The notes below the pieces were generated by a model that had not been told where the DNA came from, ran no database searches, and saw nothing but the letters and a program-made list of their open reading frames with translations. The translations under genes were made by a program, and so were the position numbers. Source: JASHUC01 sp963849095 (GTDB taxonomy: Bacteria; Pseudomonadota; Gammaproteobacteria; Steroidobacterales; Steroidobacteraceae). Taken from it: a stretch of DNA of 64,000 bases. Of the stretch, positions 43,301 to 52,900 are shown piece by piece. The number at the start of each line of letters is the position of its first letter. Positions within the stretch are counted from its first letter, which is position 1. The stretch spans positions 558,001-622,000 of the forward strand of contig CAWKGA010000001.1 of the NCBI GenBank assembly GCA_963849095.1, written 5' to 3'.

Positions 43301-44265
43301 ACGAGTCGTGGGCCGATCTGCGCCGCGCGTGGTCCGAGACCTCGTACCACATGCGCAGGCTCCGAGACGATCCCCGGTGCGCGGAGGAGGAGCTCGCGGC
43401 GCAGATCGCGGCCGATGATCCGGGCCTCGCCGTCGCGCTCACCTTCGATCCGCAGGAGGACATCGGGGCGCCCTACGTCGCGCGCGGCGCGCGGCCCCGC
43501 CTCGCGATCCTGCGGGAGCAGGGTGTCAACAGCCACGTCGAGACGGCTGCGATGTTCGCGCACGCCGGCTTCGAGCCAATCGACGTCCACATGACCGATC
43601 TCATACAGGAGCGCCGCACGTTGCGGGATCTCAAAGGCGTCGTGGCCTGCGGTGGATTCTCGTACGGCGATGTGCTCGGCGCCGGCGAGGGCTGGGCCAA
43701 ATCGATCCTGTTCCACGAGCGGACCCGCGATGAGTTCGCCGCGTTCTTTGCGCGCTCCGATACGTTCGCGCTCGGCATCTGCAACGGCTGCCAAATGTTC
43801 GCGGCATTGAGGAGCTTGATTCCCGGGACCGACCACTGGCCGCGCTTCGTTCGCAATCGCGTGGAACAGTTCGAGGCCCGATTCACGCTCGTCGAGATCC
43901 TCGACTCCCCGTCGGTGCTGTTCGAGGGGATGCGGGGCTCGTTCCTGCCGATCGTGGTGTCGCACGGGGAGGGCCGCGCGGAGTTCGCCTCCGGCGCCGC
44001 AGCGCGAGCGTGCGCAGCGAGCGGCCTCGTCGCGTTTCGCTACGTCGATCATCACCGGCAGGCCGCCGAGACCTATCCGTTCAATCCGGGCGGATCGCCG
44101 CTCGGGATCGCCGCGCTCGCGAGCGCCGACGGGCGGATCACGATCACCATGCCGCACCCCGAGCGCTCGTGCCGTTCCGTGCAGAACTCATGGCGTCCGC
44201 GGGGAGCAGGGGAGTGGAGCGGCTGGATGCGGCTGTTCCGCAACGCTCGAAGGTTCGTGGGGTAG
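40357..44265 (+). CDS. purL: Phosphoribosylformylglycinamidine synthase
   Basis: PurL makes FGAM from FGAR, glutamine and ATP in purine synthesis. The 1302-residue single-chain form contains an N-terminal PurS-like domain and two AIR-synthase halves (KVETHNHPTAISPFPGA, ANSEHCRHK, GKDSLSMKTSW). The C-terminal glutaminase has C1142 (GICNGCQMF) and the His/Glu pair MPHPERS. The length is standard for Gammaproteobacteria. Its stop TAG abuts the stop of the convergent 44266-45090 gene with no base between. Confidence 0.98.
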   Translation: MLSLPGPAALSTFRIAKLLTRLAALDPSVGGLASQFVHFVDTERALTNREAAILDRLLQYGPRLEGLAPEAPDGQLLLIVPRAGTVSPWSSKATDIARVCGLEAVRRIERGVAYRVRAARRLEPSELLRLAAPLFDRMTETAVLETAAAAALFEHEAPRPLRTLSLAGGRSALQVANEELGLALSADEIDYLLESFEHLRRNPTDAELMMFAQANSEHCRHKIFNARWIIDGAERAASLFEMIRHTHASHPAGVLSAYRDNAAVIEGPTGIRYFPDPVTGLYRGEREPIDILIKVETHNHPTAISPFPGAATGSGGELRDEGATGRGGKPKAGLTGFTVSHLEIPEFRQPWEQAFGRPDRIASALEIMLDGPIGAAAFNNEFGRPNLCGYFRSFEGRAEDGSRRIHGYHKPIMIAGGLGNIRRPHVEKAALPIGARLVLLGGPAMLIGLGGGAASSLASGSSSADLDFASVQRGNAEIERRAQEVIDACWALGADNPILLIHDVGAGGLSNAVPEAVAHGHRGARVDLRAIPSAEPSLSPLELWCNEAQERYVVVVAEGDLRRLAAIADRERCPLAVIGTLDDSGRLTVHDPLFKTLPIDMPLETLLGKPPRMVRRCASVPPAARPFTGAGVDVREAAYRVLHFPAVADKTFLITIGDRTVGGLVSRDQMVGPWQVPVSDVAVTLTDHTGHSGEAMAMGERTPVAAVSAPASGRLAVGEAITNILAADIASLGDIRLSANWMAACGEPGEDAALYATVEAVAKELCPALGIAIPVGKDSLSMKTSWDEEGGRKSVVAPVSLIVSAFAPVTDVRRTLTPVLRTDLGTTSLWLIDLGIGRNRLGCSALAQVYGALGEEPADLDDPQLLIRLAAALAELNSAGTLLAYHDRSDGGLFATLAEMAFAGHCGLSVDLSPLAAAGRESALAQLFAEELGVVVQIRATDEPRLVDALSRHGLAAHARRIGTPISELRFKVASGREIVLDESWADLRRAWSETSYHMRRLRDDPRCAEEELAAQIAADDPGLAVALTFDPQEDIGAPYVARGARPRLAILREQGVNSHVETAAMFAHAGFEPIDVHMTDLIQERRTLRDLKGVVACGGFSYGDVLGAGEGWAKSILFHERTRDEFAAFFARSDTFALGICNGCQMFAALRSLIPGTDHWPRFVRNRVEQFEARFTLVEILDSPSVLFEGMRGSFLPIVVSHGEGRAEFASGAAARACAASGLVAFRYVDHHRQAAETYPFNPGGSPLGIAALASADGRITITMPHPERSCRSVQNSWRPRGAGEWSGWMRLFRNARRFVG

Positions 44266-45090
44266 CTAGCCGGCGGGCGCGGCGGTGGGACGCACGATAC
44301 GGGCGGGCAGGAACGTCACCTTGGTCGTCGTGATCTCGAAGCTCCGCAGCTCAAGCTGGTCCATGATCTGCAACAGCTCCCCCGCAGGGTCCACGCCGAT
44401 CCCGCGCAGATAGCGGTAGAACGGCCCGTCCCGAGTATCGACGGGGCGCGAGTGGCGCATGGAGAACAGGTCGATTACCGCCATCCTGCTCGCCACATGA
44501 CGCACGCCCCAGAGAATGTCGAGACCCCAGGTGGAGATGGAGCGGTCGAAGTCCGTGATCGCCAGACGCAGCACCTCTCTCGAGAAAAACGGCGCCATCA
44601 CCTCCACGAAATTCGTTTCCCGCCACGCGCAGCTCGGATGATTGAGCGTCGTCGGGTGGCTGTGGAAGGAATCGGTCGTGAGGCTCGCCTGCGCAAGGCC
44701 GAATGCCTGACCGTGCACGAAGTCAGCGAAGACGCCGGGGTCGAAGAGCGTCTCCACGTCGTCGTCCAGAAACAGGACACCCGCGTAGCGCGCGACGAGC
44801 GGCTCCGAGAGAAGCAGCTTCGCCGCATGAAACTTGGACAGCCCGCCTGAGGTCACGTAATCGGCGCTCCGCAGCAGCCAGCAGTCCGGTCGCGGCGGCG
44901 CATAGAAGCTGGCGAGCACGTCGAACCGGCGCCCCGGCGCGAGTAGGTTCCAGTGCGTCTGCTCGATGGGATCCGCGCCCGCGCGCACGAACACGAGGAA
45001 CGGCCGCGCCGCATCCGCGTCTGGAATTCGGTGGATGGCGACGGTGGAGGCGTTGCCGAACGTCCGCAGCGCCGAGTCTTCGATGGCCAT
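44266..45090 (-). CDS. DUF707-like glycosyltransferase-type protein
   Basis: This 274-residue protein starts at ATG 45090 (MAIEDSALRTFGNAS). A glycosyltransferase A-like pattern is visible: FLVFVRAGADP, LLLSEPLVARYAGVLFLDDDVE with the DDD metal-binding type motif, HPSCAWRETNFVEVMAPFF, and FDRSISTWGLDILWGVRHV. It resembles DUF707 family proteins, which are probable glycosyltransferases of unknown acceptor. It is last in a leftward three-gene set with two methyltransferase genes, 43 bases after the previous stop. A role in flagellin or surface glycan decoration is plausible from context only. Confidence 0.72.
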   Translation of the reverse strand: MAIEDSALRTFGNASTVAIHRIPDADAARPFLVFVRAGADPIEQTHWNLLAPGRRFDVLASFYAPPRPDCWLLRSADYVTSGGLSKFHAAKLLLSEPLVARYAGVLFLDDDVETLFDPGVFADFVHGQAFGLAQASLTTDSFHSHPTTLNHPSCAWRETNFVEVMAPFFSREVLRLAITDFDRSISTWGLDILWGVRHVASRMAVIDLFSMRHSRPVDTRDGPFYRYLRGIGVDPAGELLQIMDQLELRSFEITTTKVTFLPARIVRPTAAPAG

Positions 45091-45133
45091 GTGCGTGGAT
45101 CCGGATCTGCAGCCGCTCGGCAGGCCCCGCGTC

Positions 45134-45982
45134 TTAAGGGATCGCCCCGTGCTTGGCGATGGCCTCGAGGCCGGCGAGTCGGCCGCGGAGCGCGTCGAGA
45201 TCGCGGTGTGCGCTTTCCGCGTCGTGCCGAGCCTGTGCAAGCGCTCGATCGAGCGGCTCGACATGCTGAGAGACTTCGGCCAGGCCTGCGACGAGGTGCT
45301 GCGAGCGCGCCATCTCGCGGTGCAGCGCTTGCAAGAACTGCTGAGAGCGGCGGTAGTCCTCCGAAAAGTCCGCCGGATTGATGATCTCCGTGCTGCCGTG
45401 CATCCGGCCGTTTTCGAATGACGGGTGGGACGGGAGCATCCTGCGCGGGTGATCCTCGATCCGACCCTCGTCTTTCAGAAAGACGGCCACGAAGTCATTC
45501 CAGAACTCCTTGTCCTGGTGCGATGTGAATGACTCGAGCAGCGCGGTGCTCACGCCGCAGCGACTTGCCCAGGTAACGAGCGCCTTGCCCGAGTCGGGAT
45601 AGAACCGCCAGCAGTCGACCGGGTACCGGTGGAACGCGCCATTCGAGGGCACGTTGAGGTAGAACAGCCCGCCCGGTCGCAGGATGCGCAGGATATCGAT
45701 GAAGGCCAGCCAGAACAGCTCGGAGTGCTCGAAGCAGGACGAGCTGACGACGACGTCGATCGATTCGCTCTCGAAGGGAAACGAATATGGATCGGTGAGA
45801 ACGACATCCACGCCCTTCGCCCGCTCGAAGTCGACGCCGACGTAGCGTGCATTCGCCGGACACACCTGGCGCAGGGATCCGTTCACGTCCTGGGCGCCGA
45901 TGTCGACCACCGACACATCTCCCAGGGGGGCGACATAGGTATCAAAGAACAGCTTGCCATTGCTCATCGCGGTGGTATGCAT
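45134..45982 (-). CDS. Class I SAM-dependent methyltransferase
   Basis: A 282-residue Rossmann-fold methyltransferase with motif I VSVVDIGAQDVNGS, motif II YVGVDFERAKGVD, and IDVVVSSSCFEHSELFW ... LRPGGLFYLNVPS as the post-motifs. The C-terminal 70 residues look coiled-coil (LAQARHDAESAHRDLDALRG). Its start lies 56 bases after the OGT-methyltransferase gene. The neighbourhood suggests modification of a glycan precursor or of a protein-linked sugar; the acceptor is unknown. Confidence 0.82.
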   Translation of the reverse strand: MHTTAMSNGKLFFDTYVAPLGDVSVVDIGAQDVNGSLRQVCPANARYVGVDFERAKGVDVVLTDPYSFPFESESIDVVVSSSCFEHSELFWLAFIDILRILRPGGLFYLNVPSNGAFHRYPVDCWRFYPDSGKALVTWASRCGVSTALLESFTSHQDKEFWNDFVAVFLKDEGRIEDHPRRMLPSHPSFENGRMHGSTEIINPADFSEDYRRSQQFLQALHREMARSQHLVAGLAEVSQHVEPLDRALAQARHDAESAHRDLDALRGRLAGLEAIAKHGAIP

Positions 45983-46038
45983 GAGAACTCGCTCTCCCTC
46001 GTCGCGCTCGGATCATGCCGGGACAGTCCCCGGGGCCT

Positions 46039-48834
46039 CTATTTCCGGACTGCGTACAGCTCCATCCGGGCCTTGCCCTGGTTCGGGATCCGCAGATCGA
46101 CGACCTCGAAACCACATTTCTCGACCAGCTTCATCAGCCGCTCGCGACTGAAAATGTGGTGCTGCTCGAGCTCCGTCCAGTACGGATTGATCCTCGCTCC
46201 CTCCAGCGCCCTCCAGCTCGAGGACCCGAAATCCGCGGTGCTGACCGCGAGCACGCCGCCCGGCTGCAGCGCTTGCGCCGCTTTGTGCAGCGCTTCGAGG
46301 GGTCGGGAAATCTGCCCGAGAACGTCCATCATCGAGAGAACGGTCGGCACGATCTCGAACGAGAGTTTCATGAAGTCCTGGGACACCGCATTGAATCCCA
46401 GGCTTTCGATACGGGACACGACATCGGACCGGAGGTCGACTCCCACGGCGGCGAAACCGTAGTCTGCGGCCGTCATGACGAGCGTACCGTCTCCGCATCC
46501 GACATCCACCCAGGCCGGCGCGCTCTGACGGGTGAATACCGCCCGATACCCCCCAAGAAGCGCGATGATTCTCTCCACCACGGGAGTCCAGGTGGCAGGT
46601 GTGGACACGAGGATCGCGGGGAGGTCTGCGCGCGAATCCCGGCTCGTCTTGCGGTCCATCTCAGCGAGACCATCTTCGGTCCAGTAGTGGCGGCTGTGGA
46701 TGTGCCCGCACGAGGGACACTGCATCCATTCGATGGTGGGAGGCAAGGCCTCGTGCCAGAGCGGATGCACTTTGCAGTTGGCGACCCCCAGGGTCTTGCT
46801 CGGCCCGTCGCACAGTGGGCAGGCCGGATAGGCCGCCTGGAGCGACACCGCGCGCGACGGTGCAGCGTTCGTCATCGAGGCAGCTGCCGGCGGGTGCGCT
46901 GCCGCGAAGGGCTCCCGTGGGGCCGGCGCCTCCGCAAGCGGCTCAACAGGCCCGCAATCCGGCACGTCGATGTGCGCGTGCGTGAGGCCGCTCCGCTGCC
47001 GCTCCGTCATCAGCTCGATTGCTCGCTCGAGGTTGCGCGTGAAGCGCAAGGTGTCGAAGAGCGGCGTCGTCAGGCGGTTGGCCGCGACTTTGGCGCGCAG
47101 CGTGGCGCGATAGTTCGCGTCCGTGCCGATTCGCTTGGCGATGCGTACCATGTCGTCGGGATCAGCGCCCACCAACTCCGGCAGTTCCATCGCGTTGAGT
47201 AGGCTCTCGCTCACCCGAGACGCGAAGTGCCGCCCGCGGGCGGTGATCACGGGAACTCCCGCCCAGAGCGCGTCCGAAGTGGTGGTGTGACCGTTGTAGA
47301 TCAGCGTATCGAGTACGGCGTCCGCGAGCCCGAGCCGCGCGAGGTGCTCCTGAGGTTGACTGAACGGCGCGAAGATCAACCGTCCACGGGGGATTCCGGC
47401 CGACTCGGCGCAGCGAGTGAGGTTGGCGATTGCAGCCTCGCTCTGCCCGAGCAGCCACAGCACGCTCCCCGGGACCTCCTTCAACACGCGCAGCCAGTTC
47501 GAAAAGCTGGCGCGGTCGACCTTGTAGGACTGATTGAAGGCGCCGAACACGACCTTGTCGCCCGGCAGGCCGTGCGCGGCCCGCGTACCCGACCCGGCCG
47601 CGCCGGCGCGCTTGCGATCGTTGCACTGATACGTGTGCGGAAGCCGGCAGAACTTCTCAGTGTAGTACGGCGCGCTGCCGTCCGGTGTGACGAATCGGTC
47701 CGAAACGACGTAATCGATGTCGGCGCTGGCCGCGCTGCCGGGGAATCCGAGGTACGCCGCCTGCAGTGGCGCCGGCCGGTAGCCGAGGATCCCCGGCCGC
47801 CCGCCCCCGGTGTACAGCTTCAGGTCGAACAGGATGTCGAGCCTGTCCTCGCCGATGCGCGCCGCGGCCTGGCGATCGCTCAGCGAATGGACAGGCACGT
47901 GGTGCTCGACGGCATCGAGGAAGCGCTGCCGGTACGTCGATACGTCGGGACTGCTGTAGTCGTACGCGAAAATCTCAAACCGCGCACGGTCGTGATTCTC
48001 GAAGACTCCCGCCATCAAGTGCATGGTTGCATGGTTGCGGAAGTCGCACGAAAGATATCCGACGCGTATGCGCGATCCGGCAGGCCGCGGCGCGTGCGTG
48101 AGGCACGAGTCCGCACGTGGGACCATTCGCGCGATATACGCGCGGGTCACCTCGAGGTTTCTCGCCTCGTCCTTGCACCACGCGACGTGAGTGAGCGGGT
48201 ACTCTTGCGCCGCCCCGAACTTGCCCTCGTCGTAGTAGCTGCGAATCTTCCGCAGCAGAGTGTCGACCCAATCCCATTCGCACGTGAATCGTGCGGGCAC
48301 CAGCGCCGCGCCGACGAGGGCGGGATCCTCGGGTGCGAGCTCGAGAATCCTCTTGAAGGCGTTGGACGACTCCTCATAGAGATCGTTGCCTTGCAGGAGC
48401 AGGGCTGCGCGAGACAGCAGAGTGGGGTTTGCGCTGAGAGTCAGCTGCCGGCGGGCGAACTCGATGCCCTCCGCGCCGCGGTTGGCATTGAAGAGCGTCG
48501 TAATCAGCGCGTCCAGCACCTCGTCGCTGTCCGGAGTCTCCTTCAGCGCCCGGTGTAAACACTCCAACGCCTCGTCTATGCTGCGCTCGGCCGCCAGCAG
48601 AATTCCGGCGGCCAGCCAGTTGCGGGCGCCCGCGCCGCGTTCCCCGGCGTGTTTGAACGCGCGTATGGCCTCCGGCACACGTCCAGTCAGGCGTAGTGCC
48701 TCCGCTTTGAGAGCGAGCGCTCCCGGGTGTCCGGGCTCCCGTCGCAGCAAGACGTCGAGCTGCGGCAGCGCATCGGCCGCGCGACCTTCATTGATCTGGT
48801 CGAGCAGTACTGCGAGGGGCGCCGGTCGGGTCAT
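46039..48834 (-). CDS. TPR / O-GlcNAc transferase-like / zinc-ribbon methyltransferase fusion
   Basis: A 931-residue three-part protein starting at ATG 48834 (MTRPAPLAVLLDQINEG). Residues about 1-200 are TPR helices. About 245-630 are a GT41/OGT-like catalytic region (RIRVGYLSCDFRNHATMHL, VFGAFNQSYKVDRASFSNW, IYNGHTTTSDALWAGVPVIT). From C672 a zinc-ribbon (C672, C675, C706, C709) precedes a SAM methyltransferase with motif VDVGCGDG at about 776. The predicted job is to add a sugar to serine or threonine of a secreted or flagellar protein and to methylate a related substrate. The upstream 270 bases are shared with the divergent 49105 gene. Confidence 0.85.
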   Translation of the reverse strand: MTRPAPLAVLLDQINEGRAADALPQLDVLLRREPGHPGALALKAEALRLTGRVPEAIRAFKHAGERGAGARNWLAAGILLAAERSIDEALECLHRALKETPDSDEVLDALITTLFNANRGAEGIEFARRQLTLSANPTLLSRAALLLQGNDLYEESSNAFKRILELAPEDPALVGAALVPARFTCEWDWVDTLLRKIRSYYDEGKFGAAQEYPLTHVAWCKDEARNLEVTRAYIARMVPRADSCLTHAPRPAGSRIRVGYLSCDFRNHATMHLMAGVFENHDRARFEIFAYDYSSPDVSTYRQRFLDAVEHHVPVHSLSDRQAAARIGEDRLDILFDLKLYTGGGRPGILGYRPAPLQAAYLGFPGSAASADIDYVVSDRFVTPDGSAPYYTEKFCRLPHTYQCNDRKRAGAAGSGTRAAHGLPGDKVVFGAFNQSYKVDRASFSNWLRVLKEVPGSVLWLLGQSEAAIANLTRCAESAGIPRGRLIFAPFSQPQEHLARLGLADAVLDTLIYNGHTTTSDALWAGVPVITARGRHFASRVSESLLNAMELPELVGADPDDMVRIAKRIGTDANYRATLRAKVAANRLTTPLFDTLRFTRNLERAIELMTERQRSGLTHAHIDVPDCGPVEPLAEAPAPREPFAAAHPPAAASMTNAAPSRAVSLQAAYPACPLCDGPSKTLGVANCKVHPLWHEALPPTIEWMQCPSCGHIHSRHYWTEDGLAEMDRKTSRDSRADLPAILVSTPATWTPVVERIIALLGGYRAVFTRQSAPAWVDVGCGDGTLVMTAADYGFAAVGVDLRSDVVSRIESLGFNAVSQDFMKLSFEIVPTVLSMMDVLGQISRPLEALHKAAQALQPGGVLAVSTADFGSSSWRALEGARINPYWTELEQHHIFSRERLMKLVEKCGFEVVDLRIPNQGKARMELYAVRK

Positions 48835-49104
48835 TGTTTGCTGAGCGGAGAATTCGGCTACGGTGCGGCGGGCGACTTTAACAATATCCACCCGCCGGCT
48901 GATGCGGGACAGATCACACCGCCGTGCTTGCATTCCGCGGGGCAGGCCCCGAGGCGCTTGTGAGCGCAGGAGTACCGGGGCAGCGGCCGTGAAGTGTGAA
49001 ATGGATCACGGGAACGAGTCTGAAGTGACATATTCACTTCGCAGATCGCCGGGAATCACGCTGCTACGATCGGTCCGGCTACACCGACCTGGTCCGGGGA
49101 AGGA

Positions 49105-49860
49105 ATGAATGCATCGCGTCCAATCGTGATCAGCCCGTATTGCCGGGAGGACGCGTTGCTGCTCAAGCGCTGCATCGCGAGTGTCCGTGCCCAGACCGTA
49201 CCGGCCTCCCATCTCCTCGTTGCCGATGGACATCCGCAGGACTGGATCGACTCCGAGCCCGTCCGGCATCTCAAGTTGGATCGTGCGCATGGCGACTATG
49301 GGAATACGCCACGGGGCATCGCTGCGCTGCTGGCGGCGTCCGAGGGGTTCGCACCGATCATCCTGCTGGATGCCGACAATTGGTTGGAGCCGCAGCACAT
49401 CGAGACGTGCCTGAAGGCCGCGTCGGCGACGCCCGGCATCGATTTCGTGGTAGCGAGGCGCCATCTCAGAAGGCCCGACGGATCGATCATGCCGATCCCG
49501 GACGAGCCGGTATCCGAGCACGTTGATACGAGCTGCTTCGCATTCTTTCCGGGGTCGTATCACATGCTGGCGATCTGGGCGTCGATGCCGAAGCAGATGT
49601 CATCGATCGGCGATCGGGTGTTCTGGGCAGCCCTGCGGAAGCGCGAACTCAGCGGGGTGGTGGTCACCGGCCCCGTGACGGTGAATTACCAGTGTGTGTG
49701 GGAGAGCTTCTATCGGGCACTCGGTGAGCGGCCGCCGCCGGAATCGAAACCCAACATCGACGCGAGTCCCGTATTTGATTGGTGGTCGAGCCTATCGGAT
49801 CGCGAACGCGAGATCGCCACACGCCTGGCCGGCGTGCCGCTCCCCGATTCTCCCGTCTAG
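49105..49860 (+). CDS. Glycosyltransferase family 2-like protein
   Basis: A 251-residue GT-A fold protein. The N-terminus IVISPYCREDALLLKRCIAS is followed by the donor-binding acids in IILLDADNWLEPQHI, and FAFFPGSYHML and SIGDRVFWAALR follow. ATG 49105 has GGGGAAGGA just upstream. It faces away from the OGT-fusion gene and toward the repeat gene. Its acceptor could be the flagellin or the octapeptide protein nearby; this is inference. Confidence 0.78.
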   Translation: MNASRPIVISPYCREDALLLKRCIASVRAQTVPASHLLVADGHPQDWIDSEPVRHLKLDRAHGDYGNTPRGIAALLAASEGFAPIILLDADNWLEPQHIETCLKAASATPGIDFVVARRHLRRPDGSIMPIPDEPVSEHVDTSCFAFFPGSYHMLAIWASMPKQMSSIGDRVFWAALRKRELSGVVVTGPVTVNYQCVWESFYRALGERPPPESKPNIDASPVFDWWSSLSDREREIATRLAGVPLPDSPV

Positions 49861-49897
49861 CCGGGTCGCACCCACTCTTTTTGCGGACACCGAGCCC

Positions 49898-49915
49898 GCG
49901 GCCCCGAAGGGCCGC
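49898..49915. terminator. Hairpin between convergent GT2 and octapeptide genes
   Basis: GCGGCCC (49898-49904) and GGGCCGC (49909-49915) pair perfectly around CGAA; on the minus strand the loop is the stable TTCG. There is no good T-run after either side, so it may be a partial or rho-assisted terminator for both genes. Confidence 0.45.
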
Positions 49916-49949
49916 GCCGCGATGCGTTTCGGTGCTACGACGCTAACTC

Positions 49950-52900
49950 TTACGCGCTCAGGTCGAGATACTGGATATTCGTCCCGAAGGCCTGGACCTC
50001 TGCGGTCGTAAACACGTTGATCTGCGAGGAGGTGAACTGGCCGATCTGGGTCGTGGAGAGATTGCTGATGGCAACCGTGGAGAGGGACGGGATGTCCGCG
50101 GTCGTGATCGCCTGCAGCTGGGCGCTGCTCAAGTTGTTCAGCGTGGTGCTGTTGAGGCCCGCCACCTGCGCGCTGGTCAACACACCGATGTCCGCGGTGC
50201 TGATGGCCTGCATCTGGGTGGTGCCGGCCGCTCCGAGGGCGTTGATCTGGCTGTAGAGCAGGGCTGCGGTCTGCAGCGTGGTGAGCTGGCCGAGCTGGGC
50301 GGTGGACAGGGCGCTGAAGGCGCCGGTGGAGACCCAGGCAACGTCCTTGGTGCTGATCGACTGCAGCTGGGCGGTGCTCAGGTTGTTCAGCGTGGTGCTG
50401 TTGAGGCCCGCCACCTGCGAGGTGGTGAGCACGTTGATGTCCGCCGTGGTGATGGCCTGTACCTGAGTGGTGCCGGCCGCTCCCAGGGCGTTGATCTGGG
50501 TGTAGAGCAGGGCTGCGACCTGCAGGGTGGTGAGCGCTCCGAGCTGGCCGGTGGACAGGGTGCTGAAGACACTGCCGCTGATCGAGCTCACGTCCTTGGT
50601 GCTGATCGCCTGCAGGTTCGTCGTCCCCAGGTTGTTCAGCGTCGTGCTCGTGAGATTGGAGACCTGACCGGTGGTCAGGGCGACGATGTCGTGGGTGGTG
50701 ATCGCCTGCAGCTGGGCGCTGCTCAAGTTGTTCAGCGCGGTGCTGCTGAGGCCCGCCACCTGCGCGCTGGTCAACACGCCGATGTCCGCGGTGCTGACCG
50801 ACTGCAGCTGGGTGGTGCCGGCGGCTCCCAGGGCGTTCAGCTGAGCGGTGCTCAGGGCTGCGGCCTGCAGGGTCGTGAGCTGGGCGAGCTGGGCGGTGGA
50901 CAGGGCGCTGAAGGCGCCGGTGGAGATCGAGGCAACGACCTTGGTGCTGATGGCCTGCAGCTGAGCGGTGCTCAGGTTGTTGAGCGTGGTGCTGTTGAGA
51001 CCCGCCACCTGCGAGGTGGTGAGCACGTTGATGTTCGCGGTGGTAATGGCCTGCACCTGAGTGGTGCCGGCGGCTCCCAGGGCGTTCAGCTGAGCGGTGC
51101 TCAGGGCTGCGGCCTGCAGGGTGGTGAGCGCTCCAAGCTGGCCGGTGGACAGGGTGCTGAAGACGCTACCGCTGATCGAGCTCACGTCCTTGGTGCTGAT
51201 CGCCTGCAGGTTGGTGGTCCCCAGGTTGTTCAGCGTCGTGCTCGTGAGATTGGAGACCTGGGCGGTGGTCAGCGCGGCGATGTCCTTGGTGGTGATCGCC
51301 TGCAGCTGGGCGCTGCTCAAGTTGTTCAGCGCCGTGCTGCTGAGGCCCGCCACCTGCGCGCTGGTCAGCACGCCGACGTCCGCGGTGCTGACCGACTGCA
51401 GCTGGGTGGTGCCAGCGGCTCCCAGGGCATTCAGCTGAGTGGTGCTCAGCGCTGCGGCCTGCAGGGTCGTGAGCTGGGCGAGCTGGGCGGTGGACAGAGC
51501 GCTGAAGGCGCCGGTGGAGATCGAGCCAACGACCTTGGTGCTAATCGCCTGCAACTGCGCGGTGCTGAGGTTGTTCAGCGCGGTGCTGTTGAGACCCGCC
51601 ACCTGCGAGGTGGTGAGCACGTTGATGTCCGCCGTGGTGATGGCCTGCACCTGAGTGGTACCGGCCGCTCCCAGGGCGTTGATCTGACTGTAGAGCAGCG
51701 CTGCGGCCTGCCGCGTGGTGAGCGCTCCGAGCTGTCCGGTGGACAGGGTGCTGAAGACGCTACCGCTGATCGAGCTCACGTCCTTGGTGCTGATCGCCTG
51801 CAGGTTCGTCGTCCCCAGGTTGTTCAGCGTGGTGCTCGTGAGATTGGAGACCTGGGCGGTGGTTAGCGCGGCGATGTCCTTGGTGGTGATCGCCTGCAGC
51901 TGGGCGCTGCTCAAGTTGTTCAGCGCCGTACTGCTCAGGCCCGCCACCTGCGCGCTGGTCAGCACGCCGATGTCCGCGGTGCTGACCGACTGCAGCTGGG
52001 TGGTGCCAGCGGCTCCCAGGGCATTCAGCTGAGCGGTGCTCAGGACGGCGGCCTGCAGGGTCGTGAGCTGGGCGAGCTGGGCGGTGGACAGGGCGCTGAA
52101 GGCGCCGGTGGAGATCGAGGCAACGACCTTGGTGCTGATGGCCTGCAGCTGAGCGGTGCTCAGGTTGTTGAGCGTGGTGCTGTTGAGACCCGCCACCTGC
52201 GAGGTGGTGAGCACGTTGATGTCCGCCGTGGTGAGCGCCTGCAACTGCGTGGTGCCGGCGGCTCCCACGGCGTTCAGCTGAGCGGTGCTCAGGGCTGCGG
52301 CCTGCAGGGTGGTGAGCGCTCCGAGCTGTCCGGTGGACAGGGTGCTGAAGACACTGCCACTGATCGAGGCGATGTCCTTGGTGCTGATCGCCTGCAGGTT
52401 CGTCGTCCCCAGGTTGTTCAGCGTGGTGCTCGTGAGATTGGAGACCTGACCGGTGGTCAGGGCGGCGATGTCGTGGGTGGTGATCGCCTGCAGCTGGGCG
52501 CTGCTCAGGTTATTGAGCGCGGTGCTGCTGAGGCCCGCCACCTGCGCGCTGGTCAACACGCCGATGTCCGCGGTGCTGACCGACTGCAGCTGGGTGGTGC
52601 CGGCGGCTCCCAGGGCGTTCAGCTGAGCGGTGCTCAGGGCGGCGGCCTGCAGGGTCGTGAGCTGGGCGAGCTGCGCGGTGGACAGGGTGCTGAAGGCGCC
52701 GGTGGAGATCGAGGCAACGACCTTGGTGCTGATCGACTGCAACTGCGCGGTGCTGAGGTTGTTCAGCGTGGTGCTGTTGAGGCCCGCCACCTGCGAGGTG
52801 GTGAGCACGTTGATGTTCGCTGTGGTGAGCGCCTGCAACTGCGTGGTGCCGGCGGCTCCCAGGGCGTTCAGCTGAGCGGTGCTCAGGGCTGCGGCCTGCA

